A stretch of 64,000 bases of DNA from Pseudolysobacter sp964466115 (GTDB lineage: Bacteria > Pseudomonadota > Gammaproteobacteria > Xanthomonadales > Rhodanobacteraceae), in assembly GCA_964466115.1 (NCBI GenBank), contig CAYXMH010000003.1, positions 1-64,000 on the forward strand, written 5' to 3'. Below the pieces are notes generated by a model, which was not told the DNA's origin, searched no databases, and saw only the letters and a list, made by a program, of their open reading frames with translations. Below are positions 54,479 to 63,118 of the stretch, in pieces (position 1 is the stretch's first letter; the number at the start of each line of letters is the position of its first letter). A program made the translations under genes and the position numbers.

Positions 54479-55756
54479 TTAGGCTTTGCGAATAATCAAT
54501 TCAGCCTCCAATCCGCCTTGATCATGACGACGCAACGCCAACGACCCATGATGCAACTGCGCCACGCGCGCCACAATCGCCAAACCCAAACCAGAACCCG
54601 CATGCCGTTGCCCCGCATGACCGCGTGCAAACGGCTGCTTGAGGCTTTCAAGATCGTTGTCGCTTAATTGCGTACCGTGATCGTGCAGTCGAATGCACAC
54701 GGCGGCATCGGGTAGAACATCCGCTTTGATAACGAAGGGCGCCGCACCGTAATTCATTGCATTTGCTACCAAGTTCTCTAGTGCACGTTTCAACGCCAAT
54801 GGCTTTACTTGCATCGTGGGCAATGCGTCCACGCCTGATATTTGCCAATCCGTCGCACGACCCGTCGCGGCAACCACCGATTGCAACAACGCACTAATCG
54901 CAACTTCCCGGCTCGGCTCATCGCGACCATCGCGCGCATACGCGATAAATTGCTCGACAATGGCATCGATCTCGGCGATGTCCTGGCGCATGCCCTGCCC
55001 CAATTTGGCATCGTCGATGGGAATCATCTCCAAAGCGAATTGCAAACGCGCCAGTGGCGTGCGTAAGTCGTGTGAAACGCCGGCCAGCAACAGTTGTCGC
55101 TCGCGCGCGGCCTGCTGCACTGCCTCGGCGGCAGCACTGAGCTGCGTGGCCAATTCACGCACTTCGCGCGGCCCCGCTTGATCCAAGTCGGACACCATTT
55201 CTCCACGCGCCAAAGCCGGCGCGGCCAATGCCAATCGCTGTAGCGGTCGCACCAATCCGCGCGCATACCACCACGCCGCCAGCAACACCAATACGCCGGC
55301 CAGCGCCAATACCAAAACCGAATATTCAAATACGCGCCATTGAAACGGGCCAATCGGAATGCCAAGCCATGGGTTCAATGGTGTGGCCAGCCGTATCCAA
55401 ATCCGTGGTGGCTGCGACATTTCGACGCGCACTTCGCGCTCATTTCCCAATTGCGCTTGGGTGGCTTCCACCACCGCCGTTAAAATCGGCAATAACGGCA
55501 ACGCTTGTTGCGGAGCCGCCTCCGCGGCCAAGATCATCCCCGGGACCAACACCGTTGCCGCCTGTTCAGCCGGAGTGACTCGCAACAACGCTTCGCTTAG
55601 CAGCACCTCGCCACTCAACATGCGCGCGATTTGTTCCGCGCCGGGCCGCAAGGTTTGCGCGCGCAACAAGGCCAACGCAATGCCCAACACGCCTGCAACC
55701 ACCAGGATCAGCAACACCGCCAACTGACCGAACGCGCTGCGCGGCTGCCATCTCAT
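54479..55756 (-). CDS. EnvZ-like sensor histidine kinase
   Basis: 425 residues: membrane helix 1 (about 8-29), a periplasmic domain, helix 2 (about 148-167), a HAMP-like segment, HisKA with AGVSHDLRTPLAR (phospho-His) and a kinase domain with NLVANAMNYG and GSGLGLAI. This is the EnvZ plan. The ATG overlaps the regulator stop (ATGA). The signal is not known; the name EnvZ would imply osmotic control not shown here. Confidence 0.92.
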   Translation of the reverse strand: MRWQPRSAFGQLAVLLILVVAGVLGIALALLRAQTLRPGAEQIARMLSGEVLLSEALLRVTPAEQAATVLVPGMILAAEAAPQQALPLLPILTAVVEATQAQLGNEREVRVEMSQPPRIWIRLATPLNPWLGIPIGPFQWRVFEYSVLVLALAGVLVLLAAWWYARGLVRPLQRLALAAPALARGEMVSDLDQAGPREVRELATQLSAAAEAVQQAARERQLLLAGVSHDLRTPLARLQFALEMIPIDDAKLGQGMRQDIAEIDAIVEQFIAYARDGRDEPSREVAISALLQSVVAATGRATDWQISGVDALPTMQVKPLALKRALENLVANAMNYGAAPFVIKADVLPDAAVCIRLHDHGTQLSDNDLESLKQPFARGHAGQRHAGSGLGLAIVARVAQLHHGSLALRRHDQGGLEAELIIRKA

Positions 55757-56469
55757 GGCGCTGGCACCTCCGGCACAAACACATAGCCGTGGCCCCAGAC
55801 GGTTTGAATCAAGCGTGGCTCACTCGGATCGTCCTCGAGCAATTTGCGCAAGCGTGAGATCGTGACATCGACACTGCGATCAAACGCGTCGTGATCGCGC
55901 CCACGCGCCAGGTTCATCAAATGGTCGCGGGATAAAGGTTGATGCGGGTGCGTAGCAAGGACGCTCAGCAATGCAAATTCGCCGCTGGTTAACTTGATGG
56001 GTTTGCCGCCCCGCCTCAAGATGCGTGTACTAAGGTCAAAACTAAAGCCCCCAAATTGGATGATTTCACTTTGTACCTGCGGCGCACCGGGCACAACTTG
56101 CGCTTGGCGCCGCAATACCGCGCGAATTCGCGCCAACAGCTCGCGTGGATTGCACGGCTTTGGCAAATAATCGTCGGCGCCGATTTCAAGCCCAACGATG
56201 CGGTCGATTTCATCACCCTTAGCCGTCAGCATTACGATCGGCGTGCGCACGCCACTGCCGCGCAAACGTCGGCATATCGACAAGCCATCTTCATCGGGCA
56301 GCATCAAATCCAATACAATCAAATCGACATGCCCGCGCGCCAAGGCCTGATCCAAGCCGGCGGCATTAGCAACGCCACGCACGTGAAAACCTTCCTGGCG
56401 TAAATAGCGTTCCAACAAATCACGCAAGCGTGGATCGTCGTCGACGATGACCAAATGGGGATTGTCCAT
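55753..56469 (-). CDS. OmpR-family response regulator
   Basis: 238 residues: a receiver domain with D10-D12 pocket, Asp54 (IVLDLMLPDEDG) and a winged-helix domain ending in the WGHGYVF segment. The LTSGEFALLSVLATHPHQPLSR stretch is close to OmpR itself. The ATG at 56469 with AGGA upstream is chosen over 56532. Co-transcribed with the kinase; the divergent secreted-protein gene at 56679 is a possible target. Confidence 0.92.
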   Translation of the reverse strand: MDNPHLVIVDDDPRLRDLLERYLRQEGFHVRGVANAAGLDQALARGHVDLIVLDLMLPDEDGLSICRRLRGSGVRTPIVMLTAKGDEIDRIVGLEIGADDYLPKPCNPRELLARIRAVLRRQAQVVPGAPQVQSEIIQFGGFSFDLSTRILRRGGKPIKLTSGEFALLSVLATHPHQPLSRDHLMNLARGRDHDAFDRSVDVTISRLRKLLEDDPSEPRLIQTVWGHGYVFVPEVPAP

Positions 56470-56639
56470 TATTGTCCTATTTGTGCGCTTTATCACAGTT
56501 TCCATCAGCACCGGTGATTGAGCAATGCGCAATTCAAGAAAAGTGTAAGCAAATGTTTCAACCCGCCGCGCCGTTTACATTTACTTGCAATTTTGCACAT
56601 TTGCGACCAACCTTGAGCGCCGTCCATGCCGATACTGGC

Positions 56640-56660
56640 AGCGTCCCAATCGGGGACGCT
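56640..56660. promoter_or_regulatory. Inverted repeat in the leader of the periplasmic protein gene
   Basis: AGCGTCCC and GGGACGCT form a perfect 8-bp stem with a 5-nt loop, 18 bp before the start codon at 56679. It could be an operator or an RNA hairpin near the ribosome site. Confidence 0.4.
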
Positions 56661-56678
56661 TGTTGAAGAGGCACGCAT

Positions 56679-57131
56679 ATGAAACGCACATCATTAGTTG
56701 CCGTTACCGCACTGACTTTGGCTTTGGCCGGAGCCAGCTGGGTGCATGCGGCACATCCGTGGCGGATCGCGCCACCCAATGCCGCGCAAATTGGCTTAAG
56801 CGATCCTAGCGCGCAAGCCTGGGACACATTGAACACGCAACAGGAAAACCTGCGTGTGGCAGCCCGAGCCGATTTTGATCAAGGCCTTATTGATCTTGAC
56901 CAGGCTTTAGCCGATTCGAACTCCAATCTTCGGACATTGGCCGAATCTTTTCAGCAGCAGGTCGATGCGTATTTAATCCAGGCGCGCAATTTACGTGACG
57001 CCAAACTGGATTTGTATGAGCAAATGACACCAGAACAACAATTGGTTTTGCGTGATACGTTGCGGCAACGTCTAGCGCGTTTCAAACGTGTTCGAGCCGC
57101 TTTTTTAAGCTTGACCGAATACCCTGGCTAA
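56679..57131 (+). CDS. Periplasmic Spy/CpxP-like helical protein
   Basis: 150 residues with a signal peptide (about 1-24, ending VHAA) and a mature helical part. QMTPEQQLVLRDTLRQRLARF (about 117-137) recalls the LTxxQ motif of Spy/CpxP chaperones or heavy-metal sensors, but only one such motif is seen. GAGG 8 nt upstream supports the start. It is divergent from the OmpR/EnvZ pair and could report on or modulate that system, which is inference. Confidence 0.65.
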   Translation: MKRTSLVAVTALTLALAGASWVHAAHPWRIAPPNAAQIGLSDPSAQAWDTLNTQQENLRVAARADFDQGLIDLDQALADSNSNLRTLAESFQQQVDAYLIQARNLRDAKLDLYEQMTPEQQLVLRDTLRQRLARFKRVRAAFLSLTEYPG

Positions 57132-57165
57132 CCTTTCATTTACGACTCATCGAGGAGATAAAGCA

Positions 57166-57696
57166 ATGAAACGTTTATTACTTTGCACGTTATGCGTTCT
57201 TACCTTTGGCTTAACCGAAATGGCGTCGGCGCAGGCCGCCGGTGCGGTGCATGCGCGCGGCGCGAAGAAAAACGCCGAGGGCGGCGTTACCGCGGCGAAA
57301 GGGACTGCAGTCAAAGGCCCTAATGGCAGTTCGGCCGCTCACGGGGCGGTGGTCGCGGGTGACGGACAAGGCAATGTTGCCGGCGCCAGAGGCACCGCTG
57401 TGCACGGAAAAAATGGCGGTAGCGCTGCACGCGCGGGCGGTTTCACACGGTCCGCAGACGGCAGCGCGACGCGTAAGGGCGGCGCTGCTGGTCAAGGCGC
57501 CAACGGCGGTAAATTCGCCACCCAGAGCAACACCACCAAAAACGCCGACGGCAGCGTCAGCGGAGGCCGCTCAACCAGTGCCACCGGCGCCAAAGGCAAT
57601 ACTTACCAAGGCGACACAACCTATCAAACCGGCCAGGGTGTCAGTCACACTGGAACCTGCAAGAACGCTGCAGGTGAGACCATCGACTGCCATTAG
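57166..57696 (+). CDS. Secreted Gly/Ala/Ser-rich repeat protein
   Basis: 176 residues with a signal peptide (about 1-25) and a low-complexity mature chain built on imperfect G-x-N-G-G-S-A-A-R-like units (KGPNGSSAAHG, HGKNGGSAARAG, QGANGGKF, KNADGSVSGG). Two cysteines in the last 20 residues (GTC and DCH) could form a disulfide. GAGGAG before ATG is a good ribosome site. It follows the Spy-like gene by 34 bp and precedes a strong hairpin. Looks like a surface or matrix protein; function unknown. Confidence 0.75.
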   Translation: MKRLLLCTLCVLTFGLTEMASAQAAGAVHARGAKKNAEGGVTAAKGTAVKGPNGSSAAHGAVVAGDGQGNVAGARGTAVHGKNGGSAARAGGFTRSADGSATRKGGAAGQGANGGKFATQSNTTKNADGSVSGGRSTSATGAKGNTYQGDTTYQTGQGVSHTGTCKNAAGETIDCH

Positions 57697-57708
57697 TAAT
57701 AAACGATA

Positions 57709-57733
57709 CCCGGCGCGCACCCTGCGCGCCGGG
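57709..57733 (+). terminator. GC-rich terminator hairpin
   Basis: CCCGGCGCGCA and TGCGCGCCGGG form a perfect 11-bp stem with a CCC loop, 12 bp after the Gly-rich gene. A T-rich stretch follows only after about 10 nt. Confidence 0.7.
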
Positions 57734-57848
57734 CACCAACTGGTTTATAATTAACGCAAGGCGCTTTTTTTGTAAAAATCCACTCGTAACCACCCTTGAC
57801 ATGCCGCAAAACCGTGAGTAACGCCAGATATCCAATACGGCAGCACAC

Positions 57849-59558
57849 ATGATGTCCGTGCCTACCCCCGCTCGCGTTCCTTGGCATTTGTACATCCCCA
57901 AACTCGTTACGGTGTTACGCCAAGGCTATCGTTGGAACGATTTTCGGCACGACGCGTTAGCTGGGTTGACGGTTGCCATCGTAGCGCTACCGCTGGCCAT
58001 GGCGCTGGCGATCGCCTCCGGAGCGGGGCCTGAAAAGGGTTTGCATACCGCGATCGTCGCCGGTTTTCTCATCTCCGCCTTGGGGGGCTCTCGCGTGCAA
58101 ATCGGCGGACCCACCGCCGCATTCATTCCGGTGGTATTCAACGTGATCGATAAATTCGGTTACGAAGGGCTGATTCTCTGCACCCTACTGGCTGGCTTGA
58201 TTTTGATCCTTGCCGGCGTATTGCGCGTTGGTACATTAATGAAATACATGCCGCAACCGGTGGTGACCGGGTTTACGGCGGGTATCGCCGTGAGCATCTT
58301 TTCAAGCCAGATAAAGGATTTGTTTGGCCTGCATATGGAAAAGGTACCGGCCGAGTTTGTGGCGCGCTGGACCGCTTATTGGCAGCATTTTTCAAGCTAT
58401 ACCCCGGCCGCCTGTGTGCTGGCGGTGGGCTGTCTCATCTTAATTGTGTTACTGCGTCGCTATCGTCCTACTTGGCCAGGTTTTCTGCTAGCGGTGATTG
58501 CCGGCTCCATTGCGGTCGCCGCATTTGGAATGCCGGTGGATACCATCGCGATACGCTTTCCCGGCGGCATTCCAGCCACGCTGCCGCATTTTGCTTTTCC
58601 GCACATCCCATTTGAACGTACGGCGGAGTTGTTGCCGAGTGCGCTAACGATTGCCTTTTTGGCCGGCGTTGAGTCACTCCTGTCTGCTGTGGTTGCGGAT
58701 GGCATGATGGGCGGGCGGCATCGATCGAACTGCGAGTTGGTAGCACAAGGGGTTGCCAATGCCGCATCAGCGCTATTTGGCGGATTACCAGCCACCGGTG
58801 CGCTCGCGCGTACCGCAACGAATGTGCGATCCGGTGCCCGCTCGCCTATCGCCGGCATTTTGCATGCTGGGTTTTTGCTGTTGTTCGTGCTGGTGCTGGC
58901 ACCGTTGATGAGTTATGTGCCATTACCCGCGTTAGCAGCTGTGCTTTTGATCGTGGCGTGGAATATGAGCGAAATCGAACACTTCAAACACCTAATGAAA
59001 GGACCCATTGGCGATCGAGTGGTGTTGCTGCTTACCTTTGCCCTGACCGTTGCATTCGATCTCACCGTTGCTATCGAAGCGGGTTTGGTATTAGCCGCAT
59101 TTTTGTTTATGCACCGGATGGCCGAGGTTGTTGCCGTACGGTCCAATGGAACGCTGTTGGATGAAGATCAGGACGATTTCAACCTCGAGGCGGAACCGAA
59201 TCAACGCGCTCAATTACCGCCGGGGGTGGAAGCATTTCAGTTTTCTGGGCCATTGTTTTTTGCGGTGGCGAATCGGTTGGATGATGTGCTGAGTCAATTT
59301 CCGACACCGCCGCGTATTTTTATCCTGAGGATGCGCCTGGTGCCATTGATTGATACTTCAGGCGTAACCGCATTAAAACAGATGTTAAAGCGTTGCCAAC
59401 GCCTAGGAATCCAGGTGATTTTTTCTGGATTACGAGAACAGCCGCGCGAAATTTTGCAGGCTATGGACGTACATGAATCCCCGCCATCCTTGCGTTTTGC
59501 GACAAATTTTGAACAAGCTTTGCGGTTAAGCCAGCAATCCAGTTCCGTTTTATCTTGA
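57849..59558 (+). CDS. SulP-family anion transporter with STAS domain
   Basis: 569 residues: about 12-14 membrane segments with the SulP opening LAGLTVAIVALPLAMALAIASG and QIGGPTAAFIPVV, then a cytoplasmic STAS domain (about 445-560). SulP proteins carry sulfate, bicarbonate or dicarboxylates; which is moved here is not clear from sequence. A TTGACA box (57796-57801) lies about 48 bp upstream, but its -10 partner is weak. Start at the first ATG of an ATG-ATG pair. Confidence 0.9.
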   Translation: MMSVPTPARVPWHLYIPKLVTVLRQGYRWNDFRHDALAGLTVAIVALPLAMALAIASGAGPEKGLHTAIVAGFLISALGGSRVQIGGPTAAFIPVVFNVIDKFGYEGLILCTLLAGLILILAGVLRVGTLMKYMPQPVVTGFTAGIAVSIFSSQIKDLFGLHMEKVPAEFVARWTAYWQHFSSYTPAACVLAVGCLILIVLLRRYRPTWPGFLLAVIAGSIAVAAFGMPVDTIAIRFPGGIPATLPHFAFPHIPFERTAELLPSALTIAFLAGVESLLSAVVADGMMGGRHRSNCELVAQGVANAASALFGGLPATGALARTATNVRSGARSPIAGILHAGFLLLFVLVLAPLMSYVPLPALAAVLLIVAWNMSEIEHFKHLMKGPIGDRVVLLLTFALTVAFDLTVAIEAGLVLAAFLFMHRMAEVVAVRSNGTLLDEDQDDFNLEAEPNQRAQLPPGVEAFQFSGPLFFAVANRLDDVLSQFPTPPRIFILRMRLVPLIDTSGVTALKQMLKRCQRLGIQVIFSGLREQPREILQAMDVHESPPSLRFATNFEQALRLSQQSSSVLS

Positions 59559-59592
59559 CGATAATCCGCGCCACAGCGCATTGAGGTTCGCA

Positions 59593-59622
59593 AGCCCTGT
59601 CCTGAGCTTGACGAAGGATTCA
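59593..59622. repeat. REP-like element, single unit
   Basis: GCCCTGTCCTGAGCTTGACGAAGGATTCA resembles one unit of the CTGAGC(C/T)TGTCGAAG family, placed between sulP and the DUF4124 gene. Confidence 0.5.
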
Positions 59623-59692
59623 CCCCAACCTATAACCGAATGTGGCAGAATCACGGTTTGTCGATGTTTGCCTGAAGCGTTAAGAGAACTGC

Positions 59693-60397
59693 ATGATTTT
59701 GAACCCCCTGGTTGCTCGTTTGTGTTTATTAATGCCCGTATTGCTCATGCCGGTGCTCCTAAACGCAGCCAGCACCGTGAACAAATGCCGCGATGCGACG
59801 GGGCACCTGACTTTTACTGATCAGCCATGCAAGGCATCCGACGTCAACGAAACGCCGACACCTGTCGCACCCGCCGCGCCGGAAAGCCCGCCACCTCGGG
59901 CCGGTGATAAATCCTCCCCGGAGGCTGGCAATACGCCACCCGCACCCGATGTCTATAAACACCCCGCACCCGTCGTGGTGTCGCCTTTGCCAAAAGTGGA
60001 TTTATCTGGCTTGCCTAAAGATGCCAACGGCAATCCGGTTTTAATTCAATCGGGCGAAGCCAGTTTGGTTGTTGAGAAGGGAAAAAAAACCGGCAGCATC
60101 AATTTCCTGGCTCGATGTTCGGCATTGGTTAGCCGCTGCTATAAACCCGGCGAACGCTCGCTGGATGCGTGCTTTATGTCCGCGCCGCGCTGCGCCTCGA
60201 GTCGCCCATGGGAAGATAAAGCCCAGGAAAATTCAGAATGTTGCGTAGACGAATGCTGGAAACGTTACGAGAAAGAGCGGCATGCAGGCAAAAGCCCCTT
60301 GGCGGCCTATGATGAAACCCTGTTTGGTGCTAACAGCTGCATTCCTGAAACCCATCCAACCGGCGAACCACCGGCGCTAGCTTCCCCTGATAAATGA
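59693..60397 (+). CDS. Secreted Cys-rich DUF4124 protein
   Basis: 234 residues with a signal peptide (about 1-25), an N-terminal DUF4124-like KCRDATGHLTFTDQPC (about 31-46), a Pro-rich linker (about 50-110) and a C-terminal part with about eight cysteines (LARCSALVSRCY, DACFMSAPRC, ECCVDECW, SC). Even spacing suggests disulfides, so a periplasmic or outer-surface site. Function unknown; it is the second DUF4124 protein in the window. Confidence 0.75.
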   Translation: MILNPLVARLCLLMPVLLMPVLLNAASTVNKCRDATGHLTFTDQPCKASDVNETPTPVAPAAPESPPPRAGDKSSPEAGNTPPAPDVYKHPAPVVVSPLPKVDLSGLPKDANGNPVLIQSGEASLVVEKGKKTGSINFLARCSALVSRCYKPGERSLDACFMSAPRCASSRPWEDKAQENSECCVDECWKRYEKERHAGKSPLAAYDETLFGANSCIPETHPTGEPPALASPDK

Positions 60398-60535
60398 ATC
60401 CTGTAAGGGACGCATTGATCCGTTTAGCCATGCGGAAACACTAACCATATGGGTGCGATTATTAAGTTTTTTGCACACACTGGCCCATCTCGCCCATAAT
60501 TCGCGCCCCAGCCGCACCCTCCATTTTGAATATTT

Positions 60536-60979
60536 ATGTCGGATATTTTGCATCGCCTCCCGGAATTCATTAATAACCACCTAACTTTGGCCCTGATTTT
60601 CGGTGGTTTAGTGGTGGCTTTGATCGGCAACGAGGCCGCACGTCTATTCCGCGGCTATAAAGAACTGACCCCCGGCGCATTAACTCAGCTGATCAATCGC
60701 GAAAACGCATTGTTGGTCGATCTTAGTAGCATTCAGGATTACGAAAAGGGGCATATCATCAGCGCCCGGCATGTGTCCTTAAGCCAATTCGACCCGGAAA
60801 ATAAGGATTTGGCTAAAGCCAAGGAGCTTCCGGTTGCCGTGTATTGCAAAACCGGCCAAACCTCCGCGCAGGCCGCTACCCGCCTGGTAAAAGCCGGATT
60901 CAAACACGTGTATTGGTTAAACGGCGGAACCGCCGCCTGGATACAAGCCGACCTACCGCTGACCAGCAGCAAGGCTTGA
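60536..60979 (+). CDS. Membrane-anchored rhodanese-like protein (YibN-like)
   Basis: 147 residues: one membrane helix (about 15-33) and a rhodanese domain with catalytic Cys in VYCKTGQTS. It may move sulfane sulfur or be a signalling variant. In E. coli yibN precedes grxC, secB and gpsA; here secB follows directly and grxC is missing. Start ATG at 60536. Confidence 0.88.
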   Translation: MSDILHRLPEFINNHLTLALIFGGLVVALIGNEAARLFRGYKELTPGALTQLINRENALLVDLSSIQDYEKGHIISARHVSLSQFDPENKDLAKAKELPVAVYCKTGQTSAQAATRLVKAGFKHVYWLNGGTAAWIQADLPLTSSKA

Positions 60980-61101
60980 ATTGTCACTCGGTTACGGCGC
61001 CCCTTGGGCACACCAGCGTAAAAGCTAAGTGCACGGCGGCGCGCGTCGTGGGATAATCGCGGCCCTTTTCTCTTTACCGATTCCTTTTTGGAGTAACAAC
61101 C

Positions 61102-61584
61102 ATGGCAGAATCCAGTTCCAGCAATGGCGCCAGCGCCGGCAGACCGCCCGCTCAGCTTAGTTTGCAGAAAGTCTATGTAAAAGACGCCTCTTTTGAAGTC
61201 CCGGGCGCTCCGCAGATTTTTCAAGACCAAGGCCAACCGCAAGTGCAGTTGAACCTGGCGCAGAAAGTGGGAACGTTAAGTGAAGGCATCTACGAGGTCA
61301 TTCTCACCGTAACCGTCACCTGCAAATTGGCGGAAAAAACCGCGTATTTGGCGGAAGTGCAACAAGCCGGCGTGTTCGGTTTGATGGGTTTCGATGATCA
61401 AAGCCGCGACACCGTATTGGCGACCTATTGCCCAAATGTACTCTTCCCTTATGCCCGCCAAGTGGTCTCGGACCTGATCCAAAATGGTGGTTTCCCGCCC
61501 TTTTTGCTGCAACCGATCAATTTCGAAGCGCTCTACGCCGAACAAGCGCAGCGACGCGCTCAAGGCGTTACCGCAAACGCATAA
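61102..61584 (+). CDS. secB: Protein-export chaperone SecB
   Basis: Holds preproteins unfolded for SecA. 160 residues, tetrameric family, with QKVYVKDASFEVPGAP, a TVTCKLAEKTAYLAEVQQAG stretch and PFARQ-like PYARQVVSDL. GGAG 8 nt upstream supports the ATG. gpsA follows after 6 bp. Confidence 0.96.
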   Translation: MAESSSSNGASAGRPPAQLSLQKVYVKDASFEVPGAPQIFQDQGQPQVQLNLAQKVGTLSEGIYEVILTVTVTCKLAEKTAYLAEVQQAGVFGLMGFDDQSRDTVLATYCPNVLFPYARQVVSDLIQNGGFPPFLLQPINFEALYAEQAQRRAQGVTANA

Positions 61585-61590
61585 ACACGC

Positions 61591-62595
61591 ATGAGCGAGC
61601 GGCCCACGGTCGCGGTCCTCGGTGCCGGTTCCTGGGGAACGGCACTGGCAGCGCTTTTGGCACGCAATGGCGTGCCGACCCTATTATGGGGCCGCAACGC
61701 CAGCGCTATTGCGCAAATGCAGATGGCGCGCCGCAACGTGCGCTATTTGCCTGAGCTCGCGTTGCCTGGCGAGTTGGTTCTGACCGATGAGCTTCATTTA
61801 GCCGTTCACACCGCTCAAATCGTATTGATCGCGACCCCAAGTCACGCTTTTCAAAGCGTCATTGACGAGCTTACGACACTTACACCCGTAAGCGTAGGTA
61901 TCGCTTGGGCAACCAAGGGGTTTGAGCCCGGCACCGGGCATTTTTTGCACGAGGTGGTGCAAGAGCGAATGCCACAACGGCCGGCCGCGATCGTTACCGG
62001 CCCGTCGTTTGCGCGTGAAGTGGCGCAAGGCTTGCCCACGGCCGTCACGGTCCATTCGACCGATACCCATTTTGCACAACAAATTGCGCAATTGCTGCAT
62101 TCTGCTTATTTTCGCGCCTACACCGGTAACGATGTCCTGGGTGCTGAACTTGGCGGAGCAATGAAAAACGTACTGGCGGTTGCAACCGGCGTGGCCGATG
62201 GCATGCAATTGGGCCTCAATGCGCGAGCCGGCATGATTACGCGCGGCTTGAACGAAATGCTGCGCTTGGGCAAAGCACTGGGCGCCCGCGCCGAAACCTT
62301 GATGGGATTGGCCGGGCTTGGCGATTTGGTGCTGACATGCACTGGCGATTTATCGCGCAACCGGCGGTTGGGGCTCGCACTTGGCCGCGGCGTGGAGTTG
62401 AAACGAGCGATTGCCGAAATTGGCCAAGTGATCGAATCGGTGCAAACGGTCGATGAAATCATGCGTTTGGCAAAGCGTCATGGCGTTGAGCTGCCGATTA
62501 GCGCATTGGTGCAACGCGTGCTGCATGAAGACCTCACGCCGGCCGACGCTTTGCGATTATTGCTAGCTCGCGAGCAAGGCCCTGAATTCCCGTAA
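61591..62595 (+). CDS. gpsA: Glycerol-3-phosphate dehydrogenase [NAD(P)+]
   Basis: Reduces DHAP to glycerol-3-phosphate for phospholipids. 334 residues with the nucleotide loop VLGAGSWGTALA, ATPSHAF, GPSFAREVA and the catalytic Lys in GAMKNVLAVATG. Same unit as secB. No cysE follows, unlike E. coli. Confidence 0.96.
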   Translation: MSERPTVAVLGAGSWGTALAALLARNGVPTLLWGRNASAIAQMQMARRNVRYLPELALPGELVLTDELHLAVHTAQIVLIATPSHAFQSVIDELTTLTPVSVGIAWATKGFEPGTGHFLHEVVQERMPQRPAAIVTGPSFAREVAQGLPTAVTVHSTDTHFAQQIAQLLHSAYFRAYTGNDVLGAELGGAMKNVLAVATGVADGMQLGLNARAGMITRGLNEMLRLGKALGARAETLMGLAGLGDLVLTCTGDLSRNRRLGLALGRGVELKRAIAEIGQVIESVQTVDEIMRLAKRHGVELPISALVQRVLHEDLTPADALRLLLAREQGPEFP

Positions 62596-62615
62596 CGCCT
62601 TAATTTAAGCGGTGC

Positions 62616-63080
62616 TTAACTCGCCCCGACAAAACCCAATTGCCGCCACGCTTCAAACACCACCACGGCCACCGCGTTCGACAAATTCAAACTGCGGTTG
62701 TGCGGTAGCATCGGCAATCGCAAGCGTTGCGTTTCCGGTACCGACTCCAACAACGCTTGCGGCAATCCACGCGTTTCAGGGCCAAATAACAACGCGTCCC
62801 CGCTCATGAATGTCGGATTCGTATACAACGTCGAACCTCGGGTTGACAGGGCAAACACCCGCGTGGGCTTCGCGTTTACTTGAAACAAGGCGAAACTGTC
62901 GTGCATCTGAATCGATGCGTATTCATGATAATCAAGCCCCGCGCGCCGCAATTTGGCATGCTCCAAATCAAAACCCATTGGGCGAATTAAATGCAATTGC
63001 GCTCCGGTGTTGGCGCACAACCGAATCACATTCCCGGTGTTGGGAGGAATCTCGGGCTCATAAAGCACAATGTGCAGCAT
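62616..63080 (-). CDS. trmL: tRNA (cytidine/uridine-34 2'-O)-methyltransferase
   Basis: A SPOUT methyltransferase that modifies the wobble base of tRNA-Leu. 154 residues with the N-terminal PEIPPNTGNVIRLCANTG, FGPETRGLP and LPMLPHNRSLNLSNAVA knot motifs. It is convergent with gpsA, 20 bp away; yibK (trmL) is also in this area in E. coli. Confidence 0.95.
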   Translation of the reverse strand: MLHIVLYEPEIPPNTGNVIRLCANTGAQLHLIRPMGFDLEHAKLRRAGLDYHEYASIQMHDSFALFQVNAKPTRVFALSTRGSTLYTNPTFMSGDALLFGPETRGLPQALLESVPETQRLRLPMLPHNRSLNLSNAVAVVVFEAWRQLGFVGAS

Positions 63081-63118
63081 GGATTATTGATTCAATCGAG
63101 CCGACGTGCGGATCACCT

